From: Nonomuraea maritima
GTDB taxonomy: Bacteria; Actinomycetota; Actinomycetes; Streptosporangiales; Streptosporangiaceae
Length of the DNA stretch: 64,000 bases
Direction: 5' to 3'
Assembly (NCBI RefSeq): GCF_900100395.1
Contig: NZ_FNFB01000005.1
Span: 1-64,000, forward strand
Below, in pieces: positions 52,024 to 60,127 of the stretch. The position numbers and the translations under genes were made by a program. Under the pieces are notes generated by a model, which was not told the origin of the DNA, did not search any database, and was given only the letters and a program-made list of their open reading frames with translations. How positions within the stretch are numbered: the stretch's first letter is position 1; each line of letters opens with the position of its first letter.

Positions 52024-53684
52024 CAGGACAGCCCTTCTGCGATGGGGCCGAGCGCGAGCGCCGGCAGGTAGGTGAGCGCGACCAGGACGATCGTCACGCC
52101 GACGACCATGCCGACGAACTGCGGCCGGTGCGTGGGCAGCGTGCCCGCCGACGCGGGCACCGGGGACTGGCGGGCCAGGGAACCGGCCAGCGCCAGCACG
52201 AGGATGATCGGCAGGAACCGGCCGAACGCCATGCAGAGCCCGAGGGCCACGTCCCACCACGGGGTGTTCACCGTGAGCCCGGCGAACGCCGATCCGTTGT
52301 TGTTGGAGGCGCTCGTGAACGCGTACAGCACCTCGGACAGCCCGTGCGGGCCGCTGTTGAGCATGCTCGCGCGCTGCACGGACGAGGCCATCGCCGCGGC
52401 GGTGCCGATCAGCACCAGCGCCGGTGTGACGAGGAAGTACATCGAGGCGAGCTTGATCTCCCGCGCGCCGATCTTCTTGCCGAGGTACTCGGGCGTGCGG
52501 CCGACCATGAGGCCCGCGACGAACACCGTGATGACGGCCAGGACGAGCATGCCGTACAGGCCCGCGCCCACGCCGCCCGGCGCGACCTCGCCGAGCATCA
52601 TGTCGACCATCGTCATCATGCCGCCGAACGGCGTGTAGGAGTCGTGGAAGGAGTTGACCGCGCCGGTCGAGGTCAGCGTGGTGACCGCGCCGAACGTGGC
52701 CGAGTTCGAGACCCCGAAGCGGACCTCCTTGCCCTCCATCGCCGCCCCCACCGCCTGCGGGACGGTCGCGTGGGCCGACAGCTCGAACGCGTTGGTCAGC
52801 AGCACACCGGCCAGCGCCAGCACGCCCATCACCGCGAGGATCGCGTAGCCCTGGCGGACCTGACCGACCATCCGGCCGAACGTGCGCGGCAGCGCGAACG
52901 GGATCAGCAGGATGAGGAACAGCTCCACCCAGTTGGTCCAGCTCGTGGCGTTCTCGAACGGGTGGGCGGAGTTGGCGTTGTAGAAGCCGCCGCCGTTGGT
53001 GCCGAGCTCCTTGATCGCCTCCTGCGAGGCGACCGGGCCGCCGGTGATCGCCTGGTGGCCGCCGGCGAGCGTGGCGATGTCGTGCGGCGCGGCGAAGTTC
53101 TGGATCACTCCGGCGGCCACCAGCACCACCGCTCCGACGAAGGCGATCGGCAGCAGGATGCGTACGCAGCCGCGTACGAGGTCCACCCAGAAGTTGCCCA
53201 GGTGTTCGGTGCGGCTGCGGGCGAAGCCGCGCACCAGCGCGACCGCGACCGCCATGCCGACCGCGGCCGACACGAAGTTCTGCACCGCCAGCGCGCCCAT
53301 CTGGGTCAGGTGGCCCATGGTGGACTCGCCGGAGTAGGACTGCCAGTTGGTGTTGGTGACGAAGCTGATCGCGGTGTTCCACGCGATGTGGTCGGTCACC
53401 GGGGCCATCCCCACCGACAGCGGCAGCTTGTCCTGCAGTCGCTGGATGCCGTACACGGCTAGGACCGAGACCAGCGAGAACGCCAGCAGGCCGCGGGCGT
53501 AGACGCCCCAGCTCTGCTCGGTGTCGGGGCGGATGCCGAGCAGCCGGTAGATCCACCGCTCGACGGCGGTGTGCCTGGGCGTCGTGTAGACGCGGTGCAT
53601 GTAGTCGCCCAGCGGTTTGTGGACCAGGGCGAGCGCGAGGACGAGGGAGACGATGAAGATCATCCCTGCGGCGGTCGTGCTCAT
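52023..53684 (-). CDS. kdpA: Potassium-transporting ATPase subunit A
   Basis: This 553-residue channel-like subunit selects potassium. The selectivity-filter segments are visible as [44 protein letters not shown] and [13 protein letters not shown]. Ten transmembrane helices are expected. It overlaps the kdpF stop by one base (TGATG). Confidence 0.96.
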   Translation of the reverse strand: MSTTAAGMIFIVSLVLALALVHKPLGDYMHRVYTTPRHTAVERWIYRLLGIRPDTEQSWGVYARGLLAFSLVSVLAVYGIQRLQDKLPLSVGMAPVTDHIAWNTAISFVTNTNWQSYSGESTMGHLTQMGALAVQNFVSAAVGMAVAVALVRGFARSRTEHLGNFWVDLVRGCVRILLPIAFVGAVVLVAAGVIQNFAAPHDIATLAGGHQAITGGPVASQEAIKELGTNGGGFYNANSAHPFENATSWTNWVELFLILLIPFALPRTFGRMVGQVRQGYAILAVMGVLALAGVLLTNAFELSAHATVPQAVGAAMEGKEVRFGVSNSATFGAVTTLTSTGAVNSFHDSYTPFGGMMTMVDMMLGEVAPGGVGAGLYGMLVLAVITVFVAGLMVGRTPEYLGKKIGAREIKLASMYFLVTPALVLIGTAAAMASSVQRASMLNSGPHGLSEVLYAFTSASNNNGSAFAGLTVNTPWWDVALGLCMAFGRFLPIILVLALAGSLARQSPVPASAGTLPTHRPQFVGMVVGVTIVLVALTYLPALALGPIAEGLS

Positions 53685-53773
53685 CAGAACCGCTCCGGGA
53701 ACAGCAGGGCCACGACCGTGAAGATCACGAGAGCGACGATGACCACGAGGCCGGTGGCATTGACCGCGTTCAC
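53684..53773 (-). CDS. kdpF: Potassium-transporting ATPase subunit F
   Basis: The 29-residue single-helix peptide starts at a GTG and reads [20 protein letters not shown] then LFPERF. The LxxPERF end is the KdpF hallmark. KdpF stabilises the complex in the membrane. Its start overlaps the stop of the 27-residue peptide by four bases (GTGA). Confidence 0.92.
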   Translation of the reverse strand: MNAVNATGLVVIVALVIFTVVALLFPERF

Positions 53774-53853
53774 AGTCGTTCCACCGCCTTCACCACCAGC
53801 CCGAAGACCACGAAGATCGCGATCGTCAGGGCGACGAAGACGACGTCGGCCAT
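53770..53853 (-). CDS. 27-residue membrane peptide ahead of kdpF
   Basis: An ATG at 53853, five bases after AAAGGAG, opens a 27-codon gene: [20 protein letters not shown] then VKAVERL. It is one hydrophobic helix followed by a short charged tail, much like KdpF in size and shape, but without the PERF end. The stop overlaps the kdpF start by four bases, so the two are coupled. It could be an accessory Kdp subunit or a leader peptide whose translation sets kdp expression. No function is established from sequence. Confidence 0.75.
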   Translation of the reverse strand: MADVVFVALTIAIFVVFGLVVKAVERL

Positions 53854-54176
53854 CCCCACTCCTTTGCAGCACGATGGTGGGCCGCACCGGATCGGGCGGC
53901 CTCTCAACGGCCAGCAAACCGCGACTTTGGTGGGTATTTAGCTTTTTTGACGGCATTCCTACGGCGATTCCGTTTTTCTTGACGGGCTCCCTACGGGGTG
54001 GGACGTTCCTCGCGGGAAGCCGGACGGGTCATGGCCTGGATTGGGTGGACGATAGGGACGAAGCAATCAATCAGGAGCTTTTTCATGTCCCTTGGGAGTA
54101 CGCCCACTTCTGATATCGGTGACCGGATGCCCGGCACCTCGCCGCGAGTGGCCCGCGACGGCGGGTCGCGCGTCTC
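53854..54176. promoter_or_regulatory. kdp upstream region with paired direct repeats
   Basis: This 323-base gap separates kdp from the divergent membrane-protein gene. Read on the minus strand, CCGTAGGGAGCCCGTCAA (53979-53996) and CCGTAGGAATGCCGTCAA (53947-53964) form two direct repeats 32 bases (three helical turns) apart. They match at 14 of 18 positions. Downstream lie AAAAAAGC and TAAATA, a possible -10. Tandem direct repeats ending at the -35 position are typical sites for an OmpR-type activator such as KdpE. No kdpDE genes are adjacent here. The right half (54000-54176) shows nothing else I can name. Confidence 0.5.
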
Positions 54177-54647
54177 ATGAGGGCCGCGGGCGAGTGGTTC
54201 TGGGCGGCGCGCGGGCACCGGCCGCCCGGACTCGCGGTCCTCGTGGCGCTCGTCGCCGCCGCCGTCGCCGGGCTGCTGACCGCCGGCTCGCTGATGCGGG
54301 ACGCGGACGCCTACCGGGCCGGCCACCGGCAGGTCGCCGCGCACCTCGCCGGGGAGCGCGCCGGCACGTACCACCTCACCTGGGACGACGGGCGCTCCGG
54401 CGCCTGGACCCGGGAGCCGCCGGAGCGGGTCTCCGGCTCGACCGCGGTGATCTGGCTCGACAGCAGGAACCGTCCCGCGCCGCCGCCGCCCGGCGCGGCG
54501 GGGATCGTCCTCGGCGCCCTGCTCGCCGCCGTCGCCGCGGGGGCGGCCGGCTGGCTGGTCGTGCGGGTCGTGCTGCCGTGGTGGGGCGCCCGCCGAGCCT
54601 GCCGGCGGCTCGACCGGGAATGGCGCGACCTCGACGGGTCCCCGTAG
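54177..54647 (+). CDS. Two-helix membrane protein of an uncharacterised actinobacterial family
   Basis: The 156-residue protein has helices at about residues 18-38 and 107-130, with an extracytoplasmic loop of about 65 residues between them (HRQVAAHLAGERAGTYHLTW and TAVIWLDSRNRPAPPPP). Both termini should be cytoplasmic. The same layout recurs in many actinomycete proteins with no assigned role. It is divergent from kdp. Confidence 0.68.
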   Translation: MRAAGEWFWAARGHRPPGLAVLVALVAAAVAGLLTAGSLMRDADAYRAGHRQVAAHLAGERAGTYHLTWDDGRSGAWTREPPERVSGSTAVIWLDSRNRPAPPPPGAAGIVLGALLAAVAAGAAGWLVVRVVLPWWGARRACRRLDREWRDLDGSP

Positions 54648-54803
54648 CCGGGCTCGAAAGAGCAGGAGTTTCGCGGGAAATCGTCCGGCGTCAATGTCCC
54701 GTCAGTATTCCGGGGCCACGCGTCCGGAACGCGTAGCGATCGAGGAATTCCCGGTTTCCCGGCTTTAGCGTCGGCCTGTACTGCTCTTCCCCAGGAGGAA
54801 AAG

Positions 54804-55064
54804 ATGTCAGAGCCCCGTTGGTGCGTGCCGGTCAAGTCGAGCGGTCGCGTCCTGAGCCTTCGGCTGTTCCGCACGCCCGCGGGCAGGCGGACGGCGGTCG
54901 CGTTCAGCTCGCCGCTCAAGCTGGCCAAGGTGCTGGGAACGGACCAGAGATGGGTGCTGCTCACCGCTCCCGCGCTGCGCGACATGCTCGCCGAGCTGGG
55001 CGTCACCGGCATCGTCGTCGACCCCGCGGGCACGATGTCCAGCCGCGCGGCGGCGGTGGCCTGA
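54804..55064 (+). CDS. SAV_915-type small protein (SseB-like)
   Basis: The 86-residue protein starts MSEPRWCVPVKSSGRVLSLRLF after AGGAGG and has VAFSSPLKLAKVLG and LRDMLAELGVTGIVVDPAG. This resembles the SAV_915 family of small actinobacterial proteins related to the SseB N-terminal domain. The family has no defined activity. Its stop overlaps the next possible start (TGATG). It heads a run of very small genes before an S9 peptidase. Confidence 0.72.
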   Translation: MSEPRWCVPVKSSGRVLSLRLFRTPAGRRTAVAFSSPLKLAKVLGTDQRWVLLTAPALRDMLAELGVTGIVVDPAGTMSSRAAAVA

Positions 55065-55258
55065 TGTGCGTCCTGCAGCAGGAACAGGCGAGGCAGGAGC
55101 CGCCCCTGGCGCTCGCCCCCGTCACAGCAGCCACACGAAGGCGGCGGAAAACCACGCGTGAACACCGGGAACGCGGCGGCCCAGCGACCGGTCAGAAGAA
55201 ATTCAAGGGCGAGGAATTTGGCGCCGGAAAAGGTGAGCGGTCCGGCTCCAGGGCATAG
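55064..55258 (+). CDS. Possible 64-residue basic small protein
   Basis: An ATG overlapping the previous stop opens 64 codons. The product is Gln/Arg/Lys/Gly-rich (ATRRRRKTTREHRERGG, KKFKGEEFGAGKGERSG), without hydrophobic segments. Overlapping start and the even codon use of its second half favour a real gene, but low complexity and lack of a family leave it doubtful. It may simply be an untranslated spacer. Confidence 0.3.
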   Translation: MCVLQQEQARQEPPLALAPVTAATRRRRKTTREHRERGGPATGQKKFKGEEFGAGKGERSGSRA

Positions 55259-55302
55259 GGCCACGTGCACGGCAATTCCCGGATCGCATCCAGGAGGAAG
55301 TC

Positions 55303-55398
55303 ATGTACGGATACCTGCCAGTCGAGGCTTACCGGCCGGCCCCACGCACGGGCGTACGTCGCTGGTACGAGGCGATCCTGCTCGGTGAGCGGGGCTGA
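55303..55398 (+). CDS. 31-residue peptide gene, candidate RiPP precursor
   Basis: ATG 55303 follows a full AGGAGG at good spacing and opens 31 codons ending LLGERG. The peptide has four Tyr, one Trp, three Pro and six Arg (start MYGYLPVEAYRPAPRT). It has no transmembrane helix. A strong hairpin lies 12 bases after its stop, and a prolyl-oligopeptidase-like gene and an oxygenase-like gene follow. Short, well-initiated genes followed by an attenuating hairpin and then enzymes are typical of ribosomal-peptide precursors. A regulatory leader peptide is the alternative. Confidence 0.5.
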   Translation: MYGYLPVEAYRPAPRTGVRRWYEAILLGERG

Positions 55399-55409
55399 GA
55401 AAAGGGATT

Positions 55410-55436
55410 GCTGCGGCCGGGACTTTCGGCCGCAGC
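55410..55436 (+). terminator. Strong hairpin between the small peptide gene and the S9 peptidase
   Basis: GCTGCGGCCG and CGGCCGCAGC form a perfect ten-pair stem with a seven-base loop (GGACTTT). There is no T-tract, so it may act as an attenuator or RNA-stability element that gives more small-peptide transcript than enzyme transcript. Confidence 0.65.
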
Positions 55437-55469
55437 ACATCCATGGAACCGTCGGAAAGGCCTTTCTCC

Positions 55470-57605
55470 ATGGTGCGACCCCGTTATCCACAGGCCTGGC
55501 GCAATGGCACGGTCGACATTCTGTGCGGTTTCTCGGTTCCTGACCCCTACCGCTGGCTGGAGGCCTCCGACGACCCGCGCGTACGGGTCTGGGCGGCCCA
55601 GCAGGACGCCCTGTTCGCGGCGCATCGCGGCGTATGGCCCGAGGCCGAGGGCTGGAGGTCGATGATCGAGGAGCTGTCGGCGTTCGGCGTGTCGGACCCG
55701 CCGCTGGTGCGGGGATCGCTGATGTTCGTCAACGAGCAGCTGCGTGACGACGAGCAACGCCGGCTCGTCGTGGTCGCCGCCGACGGCACGGACCGGCGCG
55801 TGCTGGTCGACCCCGTGGCGATCGACCCGTCGGGCCGCACGCGGCTGCACGCGTGGTGGCCGTCGCGGGAGGGCCGGCGGGTGGCGGTCCAGCTGGAGGT
55901 CGCGGAACGGCCCGCCGACGAGATCGTGGTGCTGGACGTCCGCACCGGCGAGACGGTGGACGGCCCGCTGCGCCGCGCGCGCAACACCTCGCTCGCCTGG
56001 CTCCCCGGCGAGGACGCGTTCTACTACGTCAGCCGGGTGCCCGACGACGAGCTCGCCCCGGGCGACCAGCGGCTGCACCGGCGCGTCCGCCTGCACCGGA
56101 TCGGGACGCCGCCCGAGGCCGACCCCGTCGTGTTCGGCGGGCCCGACGCCCCCGACTGCTACTACGGGCTCGCCGCGAGCCCGGACGGGCGCCACGTCGC
56201 GATCACGGTCGCCGACGGCCCCGTCCCGTACAACGACGTGTGGATCGCCGACCCGGCCGAGCCGGCGAACCCCCGCCTCGTACGGACCGTCGACGGGCTC
56301 GCCACGCGCGCCCGCGTCCTGCCGCGCTTCCTGCCGGACGGCGGCCTGCTGCTGGTCACCGACCACGAGGCTCCGTGCGGGAGGATCTGTACGACGCCCG
56401 CGTTCGACGCCGACCCGTCCCAGTGGCGGACGCTCGTGCCGGAGGACACCGATGCGCCCCTCGACGAGTGCGTCGTCCTCGACGACCCGGCGCTGCCGAG
56501 CCCCGTCCTGGTGGTGGCCCGCGCCCGCCACGGCGTCTCGACGCTGACGGTGCACGACCTCGACAGCGGCCTGCCGCTCACCACGGTGCCGCTGCCCGGC
56601 GCCGGCGTGGCCACGTCCCTGCAGACGGGGTTCCCGTACGGACGCCACCTGTGGTTCGGCTACTGCGACGCCGCCACCCCCTCGACCGTCCACCGGTACG
56701 ACCCCGCCACGGGCGAGACCGTCGCCGAGGCCCGCTGCGCCGCGAGCCGTCCGGCGCCGGCGATCCGCAGCCGTACCGTCCGTTACCCGGCGGCCGACGG
56801 CACCGAGATCACCATGTTCCTCTTCATGCCGTCGGACGACCGCGACGGCCCCCGCCCCACCCTGCTGTACGGCTACGGCAGTTTCGGGCTGACGATGCGC
56901 CCGCTGTTCTCGCCGATGGCCGCCGCATGGGTGCACGCCGGCGGCATCCACGCGGTCGCCTGCGTACGCGGCGGCGGCGAGGAGGGCCAGCACTGGCACG
57001 ACGCCGGTCGCGGGCCGAACAAGCACCGGGCGATCAGCGACTTCAACGACGCCGCCGACTGGCTCGTCCGTACCGGGCTCACCACGCCAGGGCAGCTCGC
57101 GAGCTACGGCATGTCGGGCGGCGGGCTGCTGGTGACCTCCGCCGCCATGCAGCGCCCTGACCTGTACGCCGCCGTCATCGCCGACGGCCCGCTCTGCGAC
57201 ATGGTCCGCTACGAACGGTTCGGCCTCGGCGGCACCTGGACCGAGGAGTTCGGCACCGCCGCCGACCCAGAACAGTTGCGGTGGCTGCTCGACTACAGCC
57301 CGTACCACCGGGTCACCCCGGGCACGGCCTATCCCGCCTTCCTGCTCGCGGGCGCGGTCACCGACCTGCTGACCGGCGAGGCCCACGTGGCCAAGATGTG
57401 CGCGGCCCTCCAGCACGCCACCAGCAGCGACCGGCCCGTCCTCATGCGCCGCGAGCCCGACGGCGCCCACGCGGGGTCGTGCGCGAGCAAGGAGCGCGCC
57501 CTGGCCGCCGACCTCCTCGCCTTCGCCGGGACGCACACCGGCCTGGCCCCCGTACGACAGGAAGAGGCACGACCTCCCGTGACGGAGGGGAGCACGCCAT
57601 GCTGA
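55470..57605 (+). CDS. S9A prolyl-oligopeptidase-like serine peptidase
   Basis: The 711-residue protein has the S9A layout: an N-terminal VPDPYRWLE segment, a seven-bladed propeller (about residues 70-400), and a C-terminal alpha/beta hydrolase. The nucleophile is S549 in SYGMSGGGLLV; Asp is in GAVTDLLTGEAHVAKMCAALQ and His in DGAHAGSC, so the triad is present. It lacks a signal peptide, so it acts inside the cell on short peptides, cleaving after Pro. ATG 55470 has GGAAAGG nine bases upstream; ATG 55443 lies six bases from the hairpin and is less likely. Confidence 0.88.
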   Translation: MVRPRYPQAWRNGTVDILCGFSVPDPYRWLEASDDPRVRVWAAQQDALFAAHRGVWPEAEGWRSMIEELSAFGVSDPPLVRGSLMFVNEQLRDDEQRRLVVVAADGTDRRVLVDPVAIDPSGRTRLHAWWPSREGRRVAVQLEVAERPADEIVVLDVRTGETVDGPLRRARNTSLAWLPGEDAFYYVSRVPDDELAPGDQRLHRRVRLHRIGTPPEADPVVFGGPDAPDCYYGLAASPDGRHVAITVADGPVPYNDVWIADPAEPANPRLVRTVDGLATRARVLPRFLPDGGLLLVTDHEAPCGRICTTPAFDADPSQWRTLVPEDTDAPLDECVVLDDPALPSPVLVVARARHGVSTLTVHDLDSGLPLTTVPLPGAGVATSLQTGFPYGRHLWFGYCDAATPSTVHRYDPATGETVAEARCAASRPAPAIRSRTVRYPAADGTEITMFLFMPSDDRDGPRPTLLYGYGSFGLTMRPLFSPMAAAWVHAGGIHAVACVRGGGEEGQHWHDAGRGPNKHRAISDFNDAADWLVRTGLTTPGQLASYGMSGGGLLVTSAAMQRPDLYAAVIADGPLCDMVRYERFGLGGTWTEEFGTAADPEQLRWLLDYSPYHRVTPGTAYPAFLLAGAVTDLLTGEAHVAKMCAALQHATSSDRPVLMRREPDGAHAGSCASKERALAADLLAFAGTHTGLAPVRQEEARPPVTEGSTPC

Positions 57606-58159
57606 CCAGGATGACGGACGTCCTCGACACGTCGTCGGCGCGGTGCCTGACCGTCGAGGCGCACAGGTGCCGCGGCGGGGCCGCCGAGGTGGACAAGTCC
57701 TCCGAGGAGGCCGGCCCGTCCGACACCCGGTACCGCGCCATGTACGCGACGGGGGAGGTGCTCGGACAGCTGCACCGGAGCGACTCGATGATCGCGGCGG
57801 TGAGCCGCGCCGCCGGCGTCGTGGTGGAGCCCAGCGTGGCGACCTACATCTACTACCGCAAGGGCGACTTCATCGCGCTGCACCGCGACCAGGAGATCTG
57901 CAAGACCGTCCTGCTGGTGTGGCTGGCGGGGCCGGGCGGGCCGCTGCACGTCCACCCCGACCTGAGCCACCTCGACCCTGACCAGCTGTCGCGGGTGTCG
58001 CGCGAGGCGGGCGGCCATCCGGCGAACGGCGCGCGACACCTGCTGCAGGAGGGCCCGCTGCTCATGACCGGCTCGGTCGTCCCGCACCACCGGCCGCCGC
58101 ACGACGGCGACGAGGAGCTCGTCATGGCGTCGTTCTGCTTCGACCACCGGCCTGCCTAG
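57599..58159 (+). CDS. 2-oxoglutarate/Fe(II) oxygenase-like protein
   Basis: The 186-residue protein has YYRKGDFIALHRDQE, the YxxGDFxxxHxD pattern of prolyl-4-hydroxylase-like oxygenases. Iron ligands H95 and D97 are present, with a likely distal His at 163 or 164 in VPHHRPPH. The core is compact and lacks a signal peptide. GGAGGGG precedes the ATG, which overlaps the peptidase stop by seven bases, so the two are coupled. Hydroxylation of a small molecule or peptide residue is likely; the substrate is unknown. Confidence 0.75.
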   Translation: MLTRMTDVLDTSSARCLTVEAHRCRGGAAEVDKSSEEAGPSDTRYRAMYATGEVLGQLHRSDSMIAAVSRAAGVVVEPSVATYIYYRKGDFIALHRDQEICKTVLLVWLAGPGGPLHVHPDLSHLDPDQLSRVSREAGGHPANGARHLLQEGPLLMTGSVVPHHRPPHDGDEELVMASFCFDHRPA

Positions 58160-59169
58160 CGGCGCGGGTCGATGTGGATCTTCGGGCCGGGCCCGGCGCC
58201 CCGCGGGCGCCTACCGGCCAGGGCGTCGACGGTGCCGGACAGGCCGACCGTGGCCGCGACGAGCGGGCGGGCGTCCACCGAGCCGTCGGCGTAGGCGGCG
58301 ATGGCGCCCGGCAGGCCGGCCGAACCGCCCAGGATGCCGACGGCGGTGACGTCCTTGAGCACCATGTCGCGGGTGTCGACCGTGGACGGGACGCCGGCCA
58401 GGCCGATGCAGACGACCCGCCGGGCGGGTTCCACGAGCTCCAGCGCGAGCCCGGGCAGTCCGGCCGCGTTCGAGGCGTCCACGACGGCGTGCCACGGCAC
58501 CGGCGGCAGGGCCGCCCGCGTCCAGACCTGATCGAAGCCGAGCTCGCGCGCCACCCGCAGGGCCGCCTCGTCACGCGCCATCAGGTGCACCTCGGCACCG
58601 GCCGCGCGTGCGAACAGGGCCGTGAGCAGGCCGATCGTGCCGGTCCCGAGGACCAGCAGCCGCTCACCCGGCTCCAGGCCCGCCGCGTGCACGGCGCGCA
58701 GGGCGTTGCCGCCCGGCTCGGCCAGCGCGCCGAGTGCCGGATCGACCGCGTCCGGCAGCGCGTGCAGCGCCGCGAAGGGGACGGCCAGCTGTTCGGCCAG
58801 CGCGCCGGCCCGGCCCCGGCTGATGCCGATCTCCGCCAGGTCCGCGCACACGTGGTGGCGGCCGGTCAGGCAACGGCCGCAGCGACCGCAGCCGAGCATC
58901 GTGTCGCCGGTGACCCGCCGGCCCAGCCAGGACGGATCGACGCCGTCGCCCGTCGCCGCGACCCGCCCGCACCATTCGTGGCCCGGCCGTAACGGGTAGC
59001 GGGCCCGACCGGTGCGCAGGTAGCTCATCTCGCCGGTGAACAGCTCGACGTCCGTGCCGCAGACGCCGACCCGTTCCACGTCCACCACGACCTCGCCGGG
59101 CGCGGCGACCGGCGGCGCGACCTCCTGGACCTCGGCCAGTCCAGGGCCGGTCAGGACCAGCGCGCGCAC
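58156..59169 (-). CDS. Zinc-dependent alcohol dehydrogenase-family protein (MDR)
   Basis: The 337-residue medium-chain dehydrogenase has catalytic-zinc ligands in GVCGTDVELF and PGHEWCGRV, and the structural-zinc cysteines in LGCGRCGRCLTGRHHVC. The Rossmann motif is VLGTGTIGLLTALFA. It oxidises a sugar or polyol-type alcohol. The GTG start overlaps the FAH-family stop by one base. Its stop region overlaps the convergent oxygenase gene by four bases. Confidence 0.9.
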   Translation of the reverse strand: MRALVLTGPGLAEVQEVAPPVAAPGEVVVDVERVGVCGTDVELFTGEMSYLRTGRARYPLRPGHEWCGRVAATGDGVDPSWLGRRVTGDTMLGCGRCGRCLTGRHHVCADLAEIGISRGRAGALAEQLAVPFAALHALPDAVDPALGALAEPGGNALRAVHAAGLEPGERLLVLGTGTIGLLTALFARAAGAEVHLMARDEAALRVARELGFDQVWTRAALPPVPWHAVVDASNAAGLPGLALELVEPARRVVCIGLAGVPSTVDTRDMVLKDVTAVGILGGSAGLPGAIAAYADGSVDARPLVAATVGLSGTVDALAGRRPRGAGPGPKIHIDPRR

Positions 59170-60017
59170 TACCGGGGTCCGACGACCCGCTGGCGTTGCG
59201 TGCCCAGCCCGTCGATGCCGAGCTCCATGACGTCGCCGGGCTGCAGCCACACCTGCGGCCTGAGCCCCATGCCGACGCCGGGCGGGGTGCCGGTGTTGAT
59301 GAGGTCGCCCGGCTCCAGCACCATGAACTGGCTCAGGTGGTGCACGATGACGTACGGATCGAAGATCATCGTCTTGGTGTTGCCGGTCTGGCGGCGCACG
59401 CCGTTCACGTCCAGCCACATGTCGAGGTCGTTGACGTCGGCGATCTCGTCGGGCGTGACCAGCCACGGCCCGGCCGGGTTGAACGTCTCGGCCGACTTGC
59501 CCTTGCTCCACTGGCCGCCGCGCTCCATCTGGAAGGCGCGCTCGCTGACGTCGTTGACCACCAGGTACCCGGCGATGGCGGCGCGGGCCTCGTCCACCGA
59601 GTCCAGGTACGCGGTGCGCCGGCCGATCACGATGCCGAGCTCCACCTCCCAGTCGGTCTTCGTGGCGCCGCGCGGGATGCGCACGTCGTCGTTCGGTCCG
59701 ACGAGGGTGTTGGGCGACTTGGTGAACAGGATCGGCTCGTCCGGCACCGCCTGGCCGGTCTCGGCGGCGTGGTCGCTGTAGTTGAGCCCGATGCACAGGA
59801 TCTGGTGCGGCCGGGCGATGGGCGCGCCGATCCGTTCGTCGCCGAACTCCCGTACGTCGCCTTGGCGGATCCGGTCGGCGAGCAGGGCGACCCCGCCCGA
59901 GCCGAAGAAGCGCTCGTCGAAGTCGGGGGTGACGTCGGAGACGTCGATGTAGTGGGTGTCGTCGACGCGGACGACCGGCTTCTCGGCGCCGGGCGCGCCG
60001 ATGCGCATGAGGTACAA
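59169..60017 (-). CDS. Fumarylacetoacetate hydrolase-family protein
   Basis: The 282-residue protein has the FAH catalytic core: CIGLNYSDHAAETG, the metal-binding Glu pair in DWEVELGIVIG, VVNDVSERAFQ and the Asp/Lys in WSKGKSAETFNPAGPWLV. It hydrolyses or hydrates 2-keto acid intermediates such as 2,4-diketo-3-deoxysugar acids or ureidoglycolate. Together with the dehydrogenase and MFS gene it suggests a sugar-acid or aromatic breakdown path. ATG 60017 is used; ATG 60008 is possible. Confidence 0.9.
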   Translation of the reverse strand: MYLMRIGAPGAEKPVVRVDDTHYIDVSDVTPDFDERFFGSGGVALLADRIRQGDVREFGDERIGAPIARPHQILCIGLNYSDHAAETGQAVPDEPILFTKSPNTLVGPNDDVRIPRGATKTDWEVELGIVIGRRTAYLDSVDEARAAIAGYLVVNDVSERAFQMERGGQWSKGKSAETFNPAGPWLVTPDEIADVNDLDMWLDVNGVRRQTGNTKTMIFDPYVIVHHLSQFMVLEPGDLINTGTPPGVGMGLRPQVWLQPGDVMELGIDGLGTQRQRVVGPR

Positions 60018-60088
60018 GGCGGGTCTCCCCGAATCAGTCGGGCGGCGTGTGCCAGGGCTTCCACCGCCTCGACGCCTGCGCGGTACGA

Positions 60089-60103
60089 ACCGTACATTAC
60101 GGT
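60089..60103. promoter_or_regulatory. Perfect palindrome ACCGTA-CAT-TACGGT, candidate operator
   Basis: ACCGTACATTACGGT is a perfect 6-3-6 inverted repeat 71 bases ahead of the FAH-family gene, in its 110-base gap to the MFS gene. Such short palindromes are typical for GntR, IclR or FadR-type regulators. The HxlR gene nearby is another candidate. Confidence 0.5.
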
Positions 60104-60127
60104 CCGCGCGCCCGGCGCACTACCCGC

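Noticed and set aside
53854..54176. Cyclic-di-AMP (ydaO-type) riboswitch ahead of kdp
   Set aside because: Such switches control some potassium genes, but I could not find the conserved core sequences or paired elements here.
54744..54774. ECF-type promoter (GGAATT and CGTCGG) ahead of the SAV_915 gene
   Set aside because: The spacing is about 20 bases, too long for the usual ECF arrangement.
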